From Comamonadaceae bacterium (GTDB taxonomy: Bacteria; Pseudomonadota; Gammaproteobacteria; Burkholderiales; Burkholderiaceae_C): 64,000 nucleotides of DNA. The position numbers were made by a program, and so were the translations under genes. The first letter of the stretch is position 1. Every line of letters begins with the position of its first letter. Below are positions 45,329 to 56,685 of this stretch, in pieces. Where the stretch lies: contig CANKBG010000012.1 in assembly GCA_947479935.1 (NCBI GenBank), positions 1-64,000 on the forward strand, given 5' to 3'. The notes beneath the pieces were generated by a model, which saw nothing but the letters and a program-made list of their open reading frames with translations, was not told the DNA's origin and ran no database searches.

Positions 45329-46440
45329 GTGCCCCATCCTCTTCTAGCCAAAGCGTGAATCAAACAGCCAACGCGTGGCAAAAACACATTCGACAAGACG
45401 TGCAGTCGATGCACGCCTATGCCGTTCAAGATTCCAGCGGCATGGTCAAACTCGACGCCATGGAAAACCCATACCGATTGCCGCTTGAACTGCAAACCAA
45501 GTTAGGCCAGCGTTTGGCGGCGGTGGCCTTAAATCGCTATCCAGGTGAGCGCGTGAATGTGTTGCAAAAAGCCTTGTCGGTCCATGCGCACATGCCCGCC
45601 GGTTTTGACATCATGTTGGGCAATGGCTCAGATGAACTCATTTCGCTTATTTCATTGACCTGCAATGTGCCCGGTGCCAGTTTCTTGGCGCCCCTGCCTG
45701 GCTTTGTGATGTATGCCATGAGTGCGCAGTTGCAAGGCGTGAAGTTTCACGGCGTACCTCTGACGGCCAATTTTGAGTTGGACGAAGCTGCCATGTTGTC
45801 CGCTATTGCTGAGCACAAACCGGCCGTGGTTTATTTGGCTTATCCCAACAACCCCACCGGTACGCTGTGGCATGCCGATGTCATTGAACGCATTGTGGTG
45901 GCGCAGGGTCTGCAAGGTGGAATGATTGTGATGGACGAGGCTTATCAGCCTTTTGCCAGTCAAACCTACATGGACAGGATTGCCAAGCATGGCCACGTGT
46001 TGCTCATGCGCACTTTGTCAAAGTTTGGTTTGGCGGGTGTTCGCTTAGGGTACATGGTGGGCCCCAAGGCCCTCATTGCTGAAATTGACAAAGTCCGGCC
46101 ACCCTACAACATCAGTGTTTTGAACTGTGAATGTGCCTTGTTTGCGTTGGAGAATGCGGAAGTTTTTGCGCAGCAGGCAAGCCAAATTCGGCAGGAACGA
46201 GAAAAGCTCAGCATCTCTTTGGCCGCATTGCCTGGCGTTCAAGTCTTCCCAAGCCAGGCCAATATGCTCTTGGTTCGTATGCCAGACGCCACAAAGTGCT
46301 TCGAAGGCATGAAAACGAAAGGCATTTTGGTCAAGAACGTTTCTAAAATGCACTCATTGCTGAACAACTGTTTACGCCTCACGGTTGGTACCCCCGAAGA
46401 AAACGTGCAAATGTTGGCAGCACTCAAGGAATCTTTATGA
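45325..46440 (+). CDS. hisC: histidinol-phosphate aminotransferase
   Basis: [49 protein letters not shown]. Confidence 0.97.
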   Translation: MSAPSSSSQSVNQTANAWQKHIRQDVQSMHAYAVQDSSGMVKLDAMENPYRLPLELQTKLGQRLAAVALNRYPGERVNVLQKALSVHAHMPAGFDIMLGNGSDELISLISLTCNVPGASFLAPLPGFVMYAMSAQLQGVKFHGVPLTANFELDEAAMLSAIAEHKPAVVYLAYPNNPTGTLWHADVIERIVVAQGLQGGMIVMDEAYQPFASQTYMDRIAKHGHVLLMRTLSKFGLAGVRLGYMVGPKALIAEIDKVRPPYNISVLNCECALFALENAEVFAQQASQIRQEREKLSISLAALPGVQVFPSQANMLLVRMPDATKCFEGMKTKGILVKNVSKMHSLLNNCLRLTVGTPEENVQMLAALKESL

Positions 46441-47033
46441 GCACACCCCGCGTCGCAGAAGTCACGCGAAAAACTGCAGAGACTCAAATTCGGGTCAAAG
46501 TCAATTTGGATGGCACTGGCCAGTCCAACCTGTCGACTGGCATTGGTTTTTTTGACCACATGCTCGATCAAATTGCGCGTCACGGCCTTATCGATTTAGA
46601 CATTGAAGCCAAAGGCGATCTGCACATCGACGGCCACCACACCGTGGAAGATGTCGGCATTACCTTGGGCCAAGCAGTTGCCAAAGCAGTGGGTGATAAA
46701 AAAGGTTTGCGCCGATATGGTCACGCTTATGTGCCCCTCGACGAAGCCTTGTCACGCGTGGTCATTGATTTTTCTGGCCGTCCTGGCTTGGTCAATCATG
46801 TGCCTTTTACCAGCGGCATGGTGGGTGGATTTGACACGCAACTCATGCATGAATTTTTCCAAGGCTTCGTCAACCACGCCTTGGTGACCTTGCACATTGA
46901 CAACTTGCGCGGTGACAATGCGCACCACCAAGCCGAAACGGTGTTCAAAGCTTTTGCACGTGCATTGCGTGCTGCACTAGAACTCGATCCCCGTTCTGTG
47001 GGTGTCATTCCTTCGACCAAGGGTTCGCTCTAA
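46437..47033 (+). CDS. hisB: imidazoleglycerol-phosphate dehydratase
   Basis: [53 protein letters not shown]. Confidence 0.98.
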   Translation: MSTPRVAEVTRKTAETQIRVKVNLDGTGQSNLSTGIGFFDHMLDQIARHGLIDLDIEAKGDLHIDGHHTVEDVGITLGQAVAKAVGDKKGLRRYGHAYVPLDEALSRVVIDFSGRPGLVNHVPFTSGMVGGFDTQLMHEFFQGFVNHALVTLHIDNLRGDNAHHQAETVFKAFARALRAALELDPRSVGVIPSTKGSL

Positions 47034-47035
47034 GC

Positions 47036-47698
47036 ATGTCTCCCAACTCTGTGGCGGTGGTGGATTACGGCATGGGCAACCTTCGCTCGGTCGCTCAAGC
47101 GGTTATTCATGCGGCACAAGATACGGGCGTGGCCGTGAAAATCACTTCTAGCCCGCAAGATGTTCGAGACGCCACGCGTGTGGTGTTGCCAGGGCAAGGG
47201 GCCATGCCCGACTGCATGCGCGAGCTGCACGATTCGGGTTTGATGGAGGCTGTACTAGATGCCGCGGCCAAAAAACCCTTGTTTGGTGTGTGCGTGGGCA
47301 TGCAAATGTTGCTGGACCACAGCGCTGAGGGAAACACGCCTGGCTTGGGGCTGATTCATGGTCAAGTCATCAAGTTTGATTTGGCAGGTCGCTTGCAAGC
47401 CGACGGCAGTCGATTTAAAGTGCCCCAAATGGGTTGGAATCAGGTTAATTTCAAACGGCACCAGGGTGCTCAGCATCCGGTTTGGGGGAATATCCCCAGT
47501 GGCAGCTATTTCTATTTCGTACACAGTTTTTACGCAAAGCCCGATAATTCAGCTCATGAGGCCGCTGAAACAGACTATGGCGGCCAGTTTGCCTGTGCCA
47601 TTGCCCGAGATAATTTGTTTGCGACGCAATTCCATCCCGAGAAAAGTGCCGACCAAGGTTTGGCGCTTTATCGGAACTTTTTGCATTGGCAACCTTGA
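47036..47698 (+). CDS. hisH: imidazole glycerol phosphate synthase subunit HisH
   Basis: [46 protein letters not shown]. Confidence 0.97.
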   Translation: MSPNSVAVVDYGMGNLRSVAQAVIHAAQDTGVAVKITSSPQDVRDATRVVLPGQGAMPDCMRELHDSGLMEAVLDAAAKKPLFGVCVGMQMLLDHSAEGNTPGLGLIHGQVIKFDLAGRLQADGSRFKVPQMGWNQVNFKRHQGAQHPVWGNIPSGSYFYFVHSFYAKPDNSAHEAAETDYGGQFACAIARDNLFATQFHPEKSADQGLALYRNFLHWQP

Positions 47699-47753
47699 TT
47701 CACAGATTTTTCAAAACTCATTTTTCTTTCCACTCTAGCGCTATCCCTTCGCC

Positions 47754-48494
47754 ATGATTCTCATACCTGCGATTGATCTCAAAGACGGCCATTGTGTTCG
47801 CCTCAAACAAGGCGACATGGACCAATCCACTACGTTCAGTGAAGACCCTGCTGCCATGGCCCAAAGTTGGCTTGACAAAGGCGCTAGGCGTTTGCACTTG
47901 GTTGATTTAAATGGCGCCTTTGCGGGCAAGCCGCAAAACTTTGCAGCCATCAAGTCCATCCTCAAGGCAGTTGGCGACGATATTCCCGTTCAACTCGGGG
48001 GCGGCATTCGCGATTTGGACACCATTGAAAAATACATCGACGGTGGTTTGCGCTATGTGATCATTGGCACGGCCGCTGTTAAAAATCCTGGATTCCTGCG
48101 CGATGCCTGCAGTGCATTTGGCGGCCACATCATTGTGGGCCTCGATGCCAAAGACGGCAAAGTGGCCACCGATGGTTGGAGCAAACTCACAGGTCACGAA
48201 GTGGTTGACTTGGCCAAGAAGTTTGAGGACTGGGGCGTCGAGTCCATCATTTACACCGACATTGGTCGCGATGGCATGTTGAGCGGCATCAACATCGATG
48301 CCACGGTCAAGCTGGCCCAAGCCCTCACCATTCCCGTCATCGCATCCGGTGGCTTGTCCAACATGGCAGACATTGAAAAACTCTGCGCCGTGGAAGATGA
48401 AGGGGTGGAGGGCGTCATATGCGGACGCGCCATTTACTCAGGTGACCTAGACTTCCAAGCTGCCCAGGCCAGGGCCGATGAACTTAACGGCTGA
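47754..48494 (+). CDS. hisA: phosphoribosylformimino-5-aminoimidazole carboxamide ribotide isomerase
   Basis: [59 protein letters not shown]. Confidence 0.98.
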   Translation: MILIPAIDLKDGHCVRLKQGDMDQSTTFSEDPAAMAQSWLDKGARRLHLVDLNGAFAGKPQNFAAIKSILKAVGDDIPVQLGGGIRDLDTIEKYIDGGLRYVIIGTAAVKNPGFLRDACSAFGGHIIVGLDAKDGKVATDGWSKLTGHEVVDLAKKFEDWGVESIIYTDIGRDGMLSGINIDATVKLAQALTIPVIASGGLSNMADIEKLCAVEDEGVEGVICGRAIYSGDLDFQAAQARADELNG

Positions 48495-49347
48495 TTCACT
48501 GCAGGGACATGAAGGCTGGCGTTGGCAATTGTCCAACGGCGACAGTGTGTTTGTGGCTCGTCAGGGTGCTCAGGTTTTGTCGTGGTGTGCAGGCGGTGAA
48601 GAACGCTTGTTTTTAAGTCCCAAGGCGGCATGCGATGGCAGTTCGGCCATTCGAGGCGGCATTCCAATTTGCTTTCCCCAATTCAATCAGCGCGGCTCTT
48701 TGCCTAAGCACGGATTTGTCCGAAACATGCCATGGCATTTATTGAAAAATCAAAGTCAGGGCGAAGACAAAGTATTTGAATTTGTCAGCAATGAAAACTC
48801 ACTCCAGCTTTGGCCTGTGAAATTCAGAGCGCTGCTGACAGTGTCTCTTTCAACGACGGGATTGAAAGTGACATTGGCTGTCCAAAATCTTGATACGCAG
48901 TTGCTGACTTTTTCGGGCGCGCTTCACACGTACCTTGCCATTAAAAACGTGTCACACGTTCGGTTGTTGGGGCAGGTGCAGCAACCCGAGTGGGATGCTG
49001 TGAAAGACGCCCATCAAACTTGCTCGGGCGAGTTGCATTTCAATGCTGAGTTTGACCGTGTTTACGATGTAGCCCATGTTGCGTCGGACGAAAACACAAC
49101 AGAGACCTGCACTTGGTTATTGCAAGAAGGTGACCATCATTTGCAAATTGCGCAAAGCAATTCATGGGGGCAAAGTGTGGTTTGGAATCCGGGCGCCGAA
49201 AAATGCGCACAACTGGCCGACATGCCCCAAGACGCCTTCCTAAAAATGCTGTGCGTTGAAGCCGCACGTGTCACATCCACCATTAACGTTCAGCCTGCCC
49301 ATACTTGGGAAGGCTGGCAACAACTTAGGCTTGAAACTCCATGCTAG
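48478..49347 (+). CDS. D-hexose-6-phosphate mutarotase-like (aldose 1-epimerase family)
   Basis: [57 protein letters not shown]; overlaps hisA by 17 nt and hisF by 7 nt. Confidence 0.92.
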   Translation: MNLTADSLQGHEGWRWQLSNGDSVFVARQGAQVLSWCAGGEERLFLSPKAACDGSSAIRGGIPICFPQFNQRGSLPKHGFVRNMPWHLLKNQSQGEDKVFEFVSNENSLQLWPVKFRALLTVSLSTTGLKVTLAVQNLDTQLLTFSGALHTYLAIKNVSHVRLLGQVQQPEWDAVKDAHQTCSGELHFNAEFDRVYDVAHVASDENTTETCTWLLQEGDHHLQIAQSNSWGQSVVWNPGAEKCAQLADMPQDAFLKMLCVEAARVTSTINVQPAHTWEGWQQLRLETPC

Positions 49348-50120
49348 CCAAACGCATCATTCCTTGTCTTGACGTCACGGGCGGCCGCGTCGTCAAAGGC
49401 GTTAATTTTGTCGAACTCCGCGATGCGGGCGACCCCGTTGAAATTGCAGCACGCTACAACCAGCAAGGTGCCGACGAACTCACCTTTCTGGACATTACCG
49501 CCACCAGCGATGGCCGCGATCTTATTCTCCACATCATTGAAGCGGTGGCGTCTCAAGTCTTTATTCCCCTCACGGTGGGCGGCGGTGTGAGAAGCGTCGA
49601 AGATGTTCGCAGACTGCTCAATGCGGGGGCTGACAAAACCAGTTTCAATTCTGCGGCCATTGCCAACCCTCAAGTGATTCGCGATGCCTCGCAAAAATAT
49701 GGCGCGCAGTGCATTGTGGTGGCCATTGACGCCAAGCGCCGCCAAGGGGATGACATCCAACTGCGCGGCGAGGGCTGGGACGTCTTCAGCCATGGCGGGC
49801 GACAAAACACGGGCCTAGATGCTGTGAAATGGGCCATTCAAATGGCCGAATTTGGCGCAGGTGAAATTTTGCTCACCAGCATGGACCGAGACGGTACCAA
49901 GTCTGGCTTTGACTTGGCCCTCACCAAGGCGGTCAGTGACGCTGTTCAGGTGCCTGTGATTGCATCTGGCGGCGTGGGCAATTTGGATCACTTGGCCGAC
50001 GGCGTGCAACAAGGCGGTGCCGATGCGGTGCTGGCTGCCAGCATTTTCCATTACGGCGAGTACACCGTAAAGCAGGCCAAAGAGCGCATGCGCGAGCGTG
50101 GTATTCCTGTCCGCTTGTAA
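49341..50120 (+). CDS. hisF: imidazole glycerol phosphate synthase subunit HisF
   Basis: [40 protein letters not shown]. Confidence 0.98.
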   Translation: MLAKRIIPCLDVTGGRVVKGVNFVELRDAGDPVEIAARYNQQGADELTFLDITATSDGRDLILHIIEAVASQVFIPLTVGGGVRSVEDVRRLLNAGADKTSFNSAAIANPQVIRDASQKYGAQCIVVAIDAKRRQGDDIQLRGEGWDVFSHGGRQNTGLDAVKWAIQMAEFGAGEILLTSMDRDGTKSGFDLALTKAVSDAVQVPVIASGGVGNLDHLADGVQQGGADAVLAASIFHYGEYTVKQAKERMRERGIPVRL

Positions 50121-50152
50121 ATAAAAAGCTCAGCTAGTGGTAGATTCAACCC

Positions 50153-50542
50153 ATGGACTGGCTTGATCAAATTAAATGGGATGCGCAGGGACTCGTGCCC
50201 GTCATTGCGCAAGAAGCAAGTACGGGCGATGTGCTAATGTTTGCCTGGATGAACCGCGAGGCTTTGCAAAAGACCGCCGAACTCAGGCGCGCGGTTTATT
50301 TCAGTCGGTCACGCAACAAACTTTGGTTCAAGGGCGAAGAGTCTGGCCATGTTCAAACCGTGCACGACATGCGTCTTGATTGCGACAACGACGTGGTGCT
50401 CCTCAAAGTGACTCAACTCGGTCACGAGCCAGGAATTGCTTGTCACACGGGACGCCACAGTTGTTTCTTTAAGCAGTATGAAAATGGCGATTGGGTCGCC
50501 ACCGAGCCGGTCTTGAAAGACCCCGAATCTATTTACAAGTGA
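50153..50542 (+). CDS. hisI: phosphoribosyl-AMP cyclohydrolase
   Basis: [52 protein letters not shown]. Confidence 0.97.
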   Translation: MDWLDQIKWDAQGLVPVIAQEASTGDVLMFAWMNREALQKTAELRRAVYFSRSRNKLWFKGEESGHVQTVHDMRLDCDNDVVLLKVTQLGHEPGIACHTGRHSCFFKQYENGDWVATEPVLKDPESIYK

Positions 50543-50560
50543 GCACTCGTTGCCAAGATC

Positions 50561-50929
50561 ATGAGTTCAACCGATGCTTTGGACCGCTTAGCGGCCGTCA
50601 TTGAAAGTCGCAAACCCTCCAATGGTGGCGATCCTGAAAAGAGTTATGTCGCCCGTTTGCTGCAAAAAGGGCCCGATGCCTTTTTGAAAAAAATTGGCGA
50701 AGAAGCCACTGAAACCGTCATGGCGGCCAAAGACATGGATCACGGTGGTGATGCCCACAAATTGGTGGGCGAGGTGGCTGATTTGTGGTTTCACAGCATG
50801 ATTGCGCTGGCGCACTATGGCTTGTCGCCAGCCGATGTGGTGGCTGAACTCAGCCGACGCGAAGGCCTGAGTGGCCTGGAGGAAAAAGCCCTGCGCAAAG
50901 CGGAACAACGTGAAAAATCAGGTGAATGA
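50561..50929 (+). CDS. hisE: phosphoribosyl-ATP diphosphatase
   Basis: [31 protein letters not shown]; follows hisI. Confidence 0.96.
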   Translation: MSSTDALDRLAAVIESRKPSNGGDPEKSYVARLLQKGPDAFLKKIGEEATETVMAAKDMDHGGDAHKLVGEVADLWFHSMIALAHYGLSPADVVAELSRREGLSGLEEKALRKAEQREKSGE

Positions 50930-51285
50930 TGCAAGATCCAAACTGCCTCTTCTGCAAAATCATTGCAGGAAAAATCCCATCTAAGAAGGTCTTCGAAGAC
51001 GAGCATGTGTATGCTTTTCATGACATTGCCCCGTGGGCGCCTGTTCATTTCCTCATGGTGCCCAAGCTGCACATCCCGTCCATGGCGCAAATTACCCCTG
51101 AGCATTCCGCCCTAATGGGGCATTTCATGGCCCTTGCGCCTAAACTGGCTTTGGAGCAGGGTTGCCGGCCTTACCCCGATGGGGGCTACAGAATTGCCAC
51201 CAATACGGGCGCTGAGGGTGGCCAGGAGGTTCACCATCTGCATTTTCATGTCATGGGCGGCCCTAGACCTTGGCTCAGGGGTTAA
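50926..51285 (+). CDS. HIT family histidine triad protein
   Basis: [38 protein letters not shown]. Confidence 0.95.
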   Translation: MMQDPNCLFCKIIAGKIPSKKVFEDEHVYAFHDIAPWAPVHFLMVPKLHIPSMAQITPEHSALMGHFMALAPKLALEQGCRPYPDGGYRIATNTGAEGGQEVHHLHFHVMGGPRPWLRG

Positions 51286-51322
51286 ACGCTTAGAATTGCA
51301 ACTAAATTGTTAGGAGATATTC

Positions 51323-51562
51323 ATGGGTTCATTCTCAATTTGGCACTGGCTTATCGTTTTGTTGATTGTGGTCATGGTGTTTGGCACTAAAAAGCTGAAA
51401 AACATGGGCTCCGATTTGGGCGGTGCCGTCAAAGGTTTCAAAGACGGCATGAAAGATGCCAACGGCAATCCGGTTAACGAAGAAAAGCCGCCAGAACAAG
51501 TCGCAGCTTCGGCCGCGGCTGAAAAAACCACGATCGACGTGGAAGCCAAGACAAAGTCTTGA
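51323..51562 (+). CDS. tatA: Sec-independent translocase subunit TatA
   Basis: [43 protein letters not shown]. Confidence 0.97.
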   Translation: MGSFSIWHWLIVLLIVVMVFGTKKLKNMGSDLGGAVKGFKDGMKDANGNPVNEEKPPEQVAASAAAEKTTIDVEAKTKS

Positions 51563-51563
51563 T

Positions 51564-52031
51564 TTGATCGATCTTGGCATTTCCAAAATAGCCCTCATTG
51601 GGGTGGTGGCGCTGATCGTCATCGGCCCAGAGAAGTTGCCGCGCGTGGCGCGCACACTGGGCAATTTTTTTGGCAAAGCCCAGCGTTACGTTGCTGACGT
51701 CAAGGCTGAGGTCAATCGCAGCATGGACTTGGAAGAGCTGAAGAAAATGAAGGAATCGGTGGAGGGTGCAGCGCGTGATGTCGAAGGCTCCGTCCAATCG
51801 ACAGCCGTTGATTTTGAAAAACAGTGGAATGACTCCACTGCGGCGATCACCTCCGAATCAAACCACACGCCTTGGGAACCACCTCCACCCGTTTACAAGC
51901 ACCCTGGTAAAAAATTCAGATTGAAACAAGCAGCAGTGCCTCAGTGGTACAAATCGCGCACAGGCGTGCGCACCAAAACATTGTCGGGCGCAGCCAGAGT
52001 GGCACGCTACCGGCCTACCAGACTAGGTTAA
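51564..52031 (+). CDS. tatB: Sec-independent translocase subunit TatB (TTG start)
   Basis: (M)[49 protein letters not shown]; in-frame TTG at 51564 just after the tatA stop. Confidence 0.92.
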   Translation: MIDLGISKIALIGVVALIVIGPEKLPRVARTLGNFFGKAQRYVADVKAEVNRSMDLEELKKMKESVEGAARDVEGSVQSTAVDFEKQWNDSTAAITSESNHTPWEPPPPVYKHPGKKFRLKQAAVPQWYKSRTGVRTKTLSGAARVARYRPTRLG

Positions 52032-52037
52032 TTTTCA

Positions 52038-52823
52038 GTGTCCGATCCTTCCCCCAAGCCCGAAGACGAATTGGCTGGCACTGAGCAGCCCTTTGTGACC
52101 CATTTGATGGAACTGCGTGACCGTTTGGTTCGCGCCATGGCGGCCATTGGCGTGGCCGCTGCGGTTTTGGCCATATTCCCAGGTCCCGCCGAACTTTATG
52201 ATTTGCTAGCGGCACCCTTGGTGACCCACCTACCTGCTGGAACCACGCTCATCGCCACTTCGGTTATTTCGCCTTTCATGGTGCCGCTCAAAATTTTGCT
52301 GATGGCCGCATTTTTAATGGCATTGCCTGTGGTGCTTTATCAAGTCTGGGCGTTTATTGCACCAGGCTTATACACGCATGAAAAAAAATTGGTCATGCCT
52401 TTGGTAATCTCCAGCACCCTCTTGTTCTTCATTGGTGTGGCGTTTTGTTATTTCTTTGTGTTTGGGCAAGTGTTCAAATTCATACAAAGCTTTGCGCCCA
52501 AAAGCATCACGGCTGCGCCTGACATTGAGGCTTACTTGGGCTTTGTGTTGAACATGTTCTTGGCTTTTGGCTTGGCATTTGAAGTGCCCATTGCGGTGAT
52601 CGTGCTAGCCCGCTTAGGCATCGTGACCATTGAAAAACTCAAAGATTTTCGCGGTTACTTTGTGGTGTTGGCGTTTGTCATTGCCGCCATCGTGACGCCG
52701 CCCGATGTGGTGTCGCAATTGGCGCTGGCCATACCCATGTGTTTGCTTTACGAAATTGGTATTTGGGCCGCGCAAATTTTCATCAAGCACACGCAAGCGC
52801 CGAAGGAAGAAGCGGCCCCTTAA
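52038..52823 (+). CDS. tatC: Sec-independent translocase subunit TatC
   Basis: EQPFVTHLMELRDRLVRAM; multiple TM; PPDVVSQLALAIPMCLLYEIGI. Confidence 0.97.
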   Translation: MSDPSPKPEDELAGTEQPFVTHLMELRDRLVRAMAAIGVAAAVLAIFPGPAELYDLLAAPLVTHLPAGTTLIATSVISPFMVPLKILLMAAFLMALPVVLYQVWAFIAPGLYTHEKKLVMPLVISSTLLFFIGVAFCYFFVFGQVFKFIQSFAPKSITAAPDIEAYLGFVLNMFLAFGLAFEVPIAVIVLARLGIVTIEKLKDFRGYFVVLAFVIAAIVTPPDVVSQLALAIPMCLLYEIGIWAAQIFIKHTQAPKEEAAP

Positions 52824-52886
52824 GTCTGCGGGACAGCTGTCACAGCGAATGGGCCCTGACCTTTCATCAGAGGACCTTGTGCGCTT

Positions 52887-54035
52887 TTATGGGCGTGAAG
52901 GCCGAGTGCCTAGTGTGACGTTCACCGCCATTGATTTGCCGTTTCGCTGTAACAAAATTGGCGCAGTTTCACCCGGCTTCAAAGCGGCCACGCGTGACAA
53001 CATTTCGGGCACATCGGCCACCGCTTGTCCTGCCACTTGCATGACTAAATCACCGGGTTGAATGCCCGCTTTGGCGGCAGGACTGTTTTGTAAAACACCA
53101 TTGATTAAGACCCCTTTGGGAAGTTCTCCGCTTGCCTTGTCTTTGGCAATGCCAAAACTTTCTGCCAACTCGGCGTTCAAGGCGCGCGGCTCGACGCCAA
53201 TCCATCCACGTGTCACTTTGCCATCCTTGATGAGAGACGCCATGATCTGCGTAGCCGTTGAGACCGGGACAGCAAAGCCTATGCCCATGTTGCCACCTGA
53301 GCGGGAGTAGATGGCCGTGTTGATGCCCATGAGTAAACCGTTGGCATCGACCAAGGCACCGCCTGAATTGCCAGGATTGATGGCAGCATCGGTTTGAATG
53401 AAATTTTCAAACGTATTGATGCCCAATTGTTTTCGCCCCAAAGCGCTCACAATGCCCGAGGTAACTGTTTGGCCCACACCAAAAGGGTTGCCGATGGCCA
53501 GCACGGCATCGCCCACCTGCAATGTTTCAACTTGCCCCAACACAATGACGGGCAGTTTGGGTAATTCGATTTTGAGCAGTGCAAGATCTGTTTCTGGATC
53601 GGTGCCAATGACCTTGGCTAGGGCGCTTCGACCATCATTCAAGGTCACTTCGATGGCCTGTGCGCCTTCAATCACATGGTGGTTGGTCAGGATATAACCT
53701 TCGGGGCTCACAATCACACCGCTGCCCATGCCGCCACTGGGCGAATCTTCTTCGGGCTCTTCAAAAAAACGAAACCAGGGGTCTGCGCGGCGAGATTTGG
53801 CGCGTGTTTTTTGCTGCACATTGATACTCACCACCGCCGGCGCTGCTTTGAGGGCCGCCAGCCTAAAGCTGCCTCCCGGAACTGCGCCGGAGCCACCTTC
53901 GAGGTTGGCTTGCGTCAAAGACACGGTGCCGTTGCCGCCGCCACGCAACCAACCGGGCTGTAAAGTGGCCACGACAAACCATACCGCCAGCAGCACGGTG
54001 ACTGCTTGAGAAAATACCAGCCAAATTCTTTTCAT
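52887..54035 (-). CDS. HtrA/Deg-type trypsin-like serine protease with one PDZ domain
   Basis: Catalytic triad contexts TNHHVIEG, ETDLALLKI, NPGNSGGALV; one C-terminal PDZ; N-terminal signal anchor. Confidence 0.93.
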   Translation of the reverse strand: MKRIWLVFSQAVTVLLAVWFVVATLQPGWLRGGGNGTVSLTQANLEGGSGAVPGGSFRLAALKAAPAVVSINVQQKTRAKSRRADPWFRFFEEPEEDSPSGGMGSGVIVSPEGYILTNHHVIEGAQAIEVTLNDGRSALAKVIGTDPETDLALLKIELPKLPVIVLGQVETLQVGDAVLAIGNPFGVGQTVTSGIVSALGRKQLGINTFENFIQTDAAINPGNSGGALVDANGLLMGINTAIYSRSGGNMGIGFAVPVSTATQIMASLIKDGKVTRGWIGVEPRALNAELAESFGIAKDKASGELPKGVLINGVLQNSPAAKAGIQPGDLVMQVAGQAVADVPEMLSRVAALKPGETAPILLQRNGKSMAVNVTLGTRPSRP

Positions 54036-54119
54036 ATTTTGTATTGTGTCTTAAGCTGGCCTAGAACGCATTTGCCACCAGATGAATGACAATAGGCCTG
54101 ATCAACAAATGAGACTGAC

Positions 54120-54878
54120 ATGACCGATTTCAAGACGCTCCTTCAGGCGTTTGACCAGCTGTTACAACCCGAGCGTTTCAAGGACTATGGCCCCAATGGC
54201 TTACAGGTTGAAGGCAAGCGCACGGTCCAAAAAATAGTGTCGGGTGTGACGGCCAGCCGTGAATTGATTGACGCCGCCATTGAAGCCGAGGCCGACGCCA
54301 TCTTTGTCCACCATGGTTTGTTTTGGCGCGGCCAAGATGGCCGAGTGGTGGGTTGGATGAAAGAACGATTGCAAAGGCTGTTGGCACACAACATCAACTT
54401 GTACGCTTATCACCTGCCCTTGGACGCACATCCTGAATTGGGCAACAACGCGCAACTAGGAAAAGTGTTGGGCTTGGTGGCCGATACCTGGTGTGGCGAC
54501 CAAAACTTGGTCAGCGTGGGTCAGATGCAAGACGGCAAGCCTTTTGAAAGTGCAGAGGTGCTCGCGTCTCATCTGCAATCAATTTTGGGCCGCACTGTCA
54601 CCTGCGTCTCCTCAGAACATAAGACGATCAAGCGCATCGCATGGTGCAGTGGCGGCGCACAATCTTATTTTGAAGATGCCATTGCCGCGGGTGTTGACGC
54701 CTTCATCACGGGTGAAATTTCAGAACCCCAAGCGCACATCGCCAAAGAGACCGGCGTCGCATTCATGGCTTGTGGTCACCATGCCACAGAGCGCTATGGT
54801 GCGCCGGCAGTGGCTGCGCATGTGGCAGCATCGCTGGGTTTGCATCATGAGTTCATTGACATTCACAATCCCGCCTAA
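54120..54878 (+). CDS. Nif3-like dinuclear metal-centre protein
   Basis: YGPNGLQVEGKRTVQKIVSGVTAS, DAIFVHHGLFWRG, YAYHLPLDAHPELGNNAQL. Confidence 0.93.
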   Translation: MTDFKTLLQAFDQLLQPERFKDYGPNGLQVEGKRTVQKIVSGVTASRELIDAAIEAEADAIFVHHGLFWRGQDGRVVGWMKERLQRLLAHNINLYAYHLPLDAHPELGNNAQLGKVLGLVADTWCGDQNLVSVGQMQDGKPFESAEVLASHLQSILGRTVTCVSSEHKTIKRIAWCSGGAQSYFEDAIAAGVDAFITGEISEPQAHIAKETGVAFMACGHHATERYGAPAVAAHVAASLGLHHEFIDIHNPA

Positions 54879-54932
54879 AGCTGAGATTGCGAACCGCCCA
54901 TTAGTCAACCGAATTTTTTACACGCTTTCCAA

Positions 54933-55994
54933 ATGCCCAAGTCACAAGTCATCGCACTCACACCAGGTGACCCCTGCGGCATTGGCCCTGAAATCATTGC
55001 GCGTACTTTTTTGAACGATGCCTTGAACAGCAAATCCCCGCACGACACACGCCATTGCTTTGTGGCGGGCGACTTTCAAATCATGGCCACAGCGTCCAGC
55101 TTGGTCAACCCAGACGGAGATCAACTCAAGCTTTGCTTGATTCAAAAGCCCGCCGAGGCCTCAGAAGTGCCAGCGGGGGTCATGCCGGTTTTACAAGTTG
55201 CCAACGTCAATGCCTACTTGCCTTGGGGTCAAATCAACGCCGAAGCCGGTCGGTTTGCCGGTGATTGCGTCAAGTGGGCCACTCAAGCAGCTTTAAATAA
55301 GGACATTGCGGCCTTGGTCACCGCGCCGCTTCACAAAGAAGCCTTGTCTGCAGCAGGCGCGCCTTACAACGCTTTTCCGGGGCACACCGAGTTGCTGCAA
55401 TGGGAGGCGGCCCAACAAGCGGGCGTGGCATTGTCCCAAATGCCGGTGCGAATGATGTTGGCCAGTGAAGACTTGCGTACGGTGTTGGTGAGTATTCACG
55501 TTTCGATGAGAGAAGCCCTTGACGCGGTGACCTACACCAATGTCTTGGAAACGCTGAGAATCACCCATCAATCCTTGAGTTTGTTGTTAGGCCGCCCGCC
55601 CCGCATCGGCGTGGCGGGACTCAACCCGCACGCCGGCGAGGGGGGCTTATTTGGCCGCGAAGAAATTGACATCATTCAGCCTGCCATTGCACAAGCGCAA
55701 TCAGAAGGCATTCGAGCGCTAGGGCCCTTTGCCCCGGACACGGTTTACATGCGTGCTCGGCGCAAAGCCGATGGTGCCTCCGAATTTGATGTGGTTTTGG
55801 CCATGTACCACGATCAGGGCTTGATTCCAGTCAAATACATGGGCTTGGAGCAGGGGGTCAATGTGACCTTGGGCTTGCCCTTAGTTAGAACCAGTCCAGA
55901 TCACGGGACGGCTTTTGACATCGCGGGTCAAGGCTGTGCCGACGCCTCCAGCATGCTTGCGGCCATTAAAATGGCACGCCAACTGATTCCCTGA
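54933..55994 (+). CDS. pdxA: 4-hydroxythreonine-4-phosphate dehydrogenase
   Basis: ALTPGDPCGIGPEI, FPGHTELL, GLNPHAGEGGLFGREE, MYHDQGLIPVKY, LPLVRTSPDHGTAFDIAG. Confidence 0.97.
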   Translation: MPKSQVIALTPGDPCGIGPEIIARTFLNDALNSKSPHDTRHCFVAGDFQIMATASSLVNPDGDQLKLCLIQKPAEASEVPAGVMPVLQVANVNAYLPWGQINAEAGRFAGDCVKWATQAALNKDIAALVTAPLHKEALSAAGAPYNAFPGHTELLQWEAAQQAGVALSQMPVRMMLASEDLRTVLVSIHVSMREALDAVTYTNVLETLRITHQSLSLLLGRPPRIGVAGLNPHAGEGGLFGREEIDIIQPAIAQAQSEGIRALGPFAPDTVYMRARRKADGASEFDVVLAMYHDQGLIPVKYMGLEQGVNVTLGLPLVRTSPDHGTAFDIAGQGCADASSMLAAIKMARQLIP

Positions 55995-56077
55995 GTCGGG
56001 GCAGGGGCTAGAAAAAGCCCCTCGCAGTGGGCTACAATCGGCGGTTAACCCTGATACCGATTCGCTAGAGGATTCTC

Positions 56078-56674
56078 ATGAGTGATACCCCAGTCGACAG
56101 CAGCAAAAGGACGTGGCTGATCGCCTCAACCTGTGCTGGCGCCGTAGGCGCAGGCTTCGTCGCCACCCCCTTTGTCAGCACTTTTCAGCCTTCCGAGCGC
56201 GCCAAAGCCGCCGGTGCTGCTGTTGAAGTTGATATTTCCGAAGTCAAACCCGGTGAGAAACTCACGGTGGAATGGCGCGGCAAACCCGTGTGGATCATGC
56301 GCCGCACAACCGATCAAGTTGAAGCCTTGAAGAAGTTGGATGGTCAATTGGCCGACCCAGCCTCTGATCGCCAAGCTTACCCAACCCCCGAATACGCCAA
56401 AAACCCACATCGCTCTATCAAGCCAGAGTTCATGGTGGCCGTTGGTATTTGCACCCACTTGGGTTGCTCGCCTGGCGACAAATTCCAATCTGGCGCACAG
56501 CCTTCTTTGCCAGATGATTGGCAAGGCGGTTTCTTGTGCGCTTGCCACGGCTCTACCTTTGACTTGGCCGGTCGCGTGTTCAAAAACAAGCCCGCACCTG
56601 ACAACTTGGAAGTGCCACCGCACATGTACCTGTCCGACAGCAAATTGCTGATCGGTGAAGACAAGAAGGCTTGA
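56078..56674 (+). CDS. petA: ubiquinol-cytochrome c reductase iron-sulfur subunit
   Basis: Rieske motifs CTHLGC and CACHGS; followed by cytochrome b and c1. Confidence 0.97.
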   Translation: MSDTPVDSSKRTWLIASTCAGAVGAGFVATPFVSTFQPSERAKAAGAAVEVDISEVKPGEKLTVEWRGKPVWIMRRTTDQVEALKKLDGQLADPASDRQAYPTPEYAKNPHRSIKPEFMVAVGICTHLGCSPGDKFQSGAQPSLPDDWQGGFLCACHGSTFDLAGRVFKNKPAPDNLEVPPHMYLSDSKLLIGEDKKA

Positions 56675-56685
56675 GGCACATCACC

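Noticed and set aside
55223-55240. GGGGTCAAATCAACG in pdxA resembles the RAYT repeat core GGGGTCAGATCAAC
   Set aside because: Short partial match with no AATTAAT continuation and no inverted partner, in a stretch that reads as ordinary PdxA sequence; treated as coincidence.
56003-56022. AGGGGCT-AGAAAA-AGCCCCT hairpin between pdxA and petA
   Set aside because: Plausible weak terminator but lacks a T tract; not listed as a feature.
56078-56170. Rieske protein N-terminus has SKRTWL rather than a classical RR twin-arginine motif
   Set aside because: As far as I recall, KR-type Rieske signals occur in related bacteria; not considered unusual enough.
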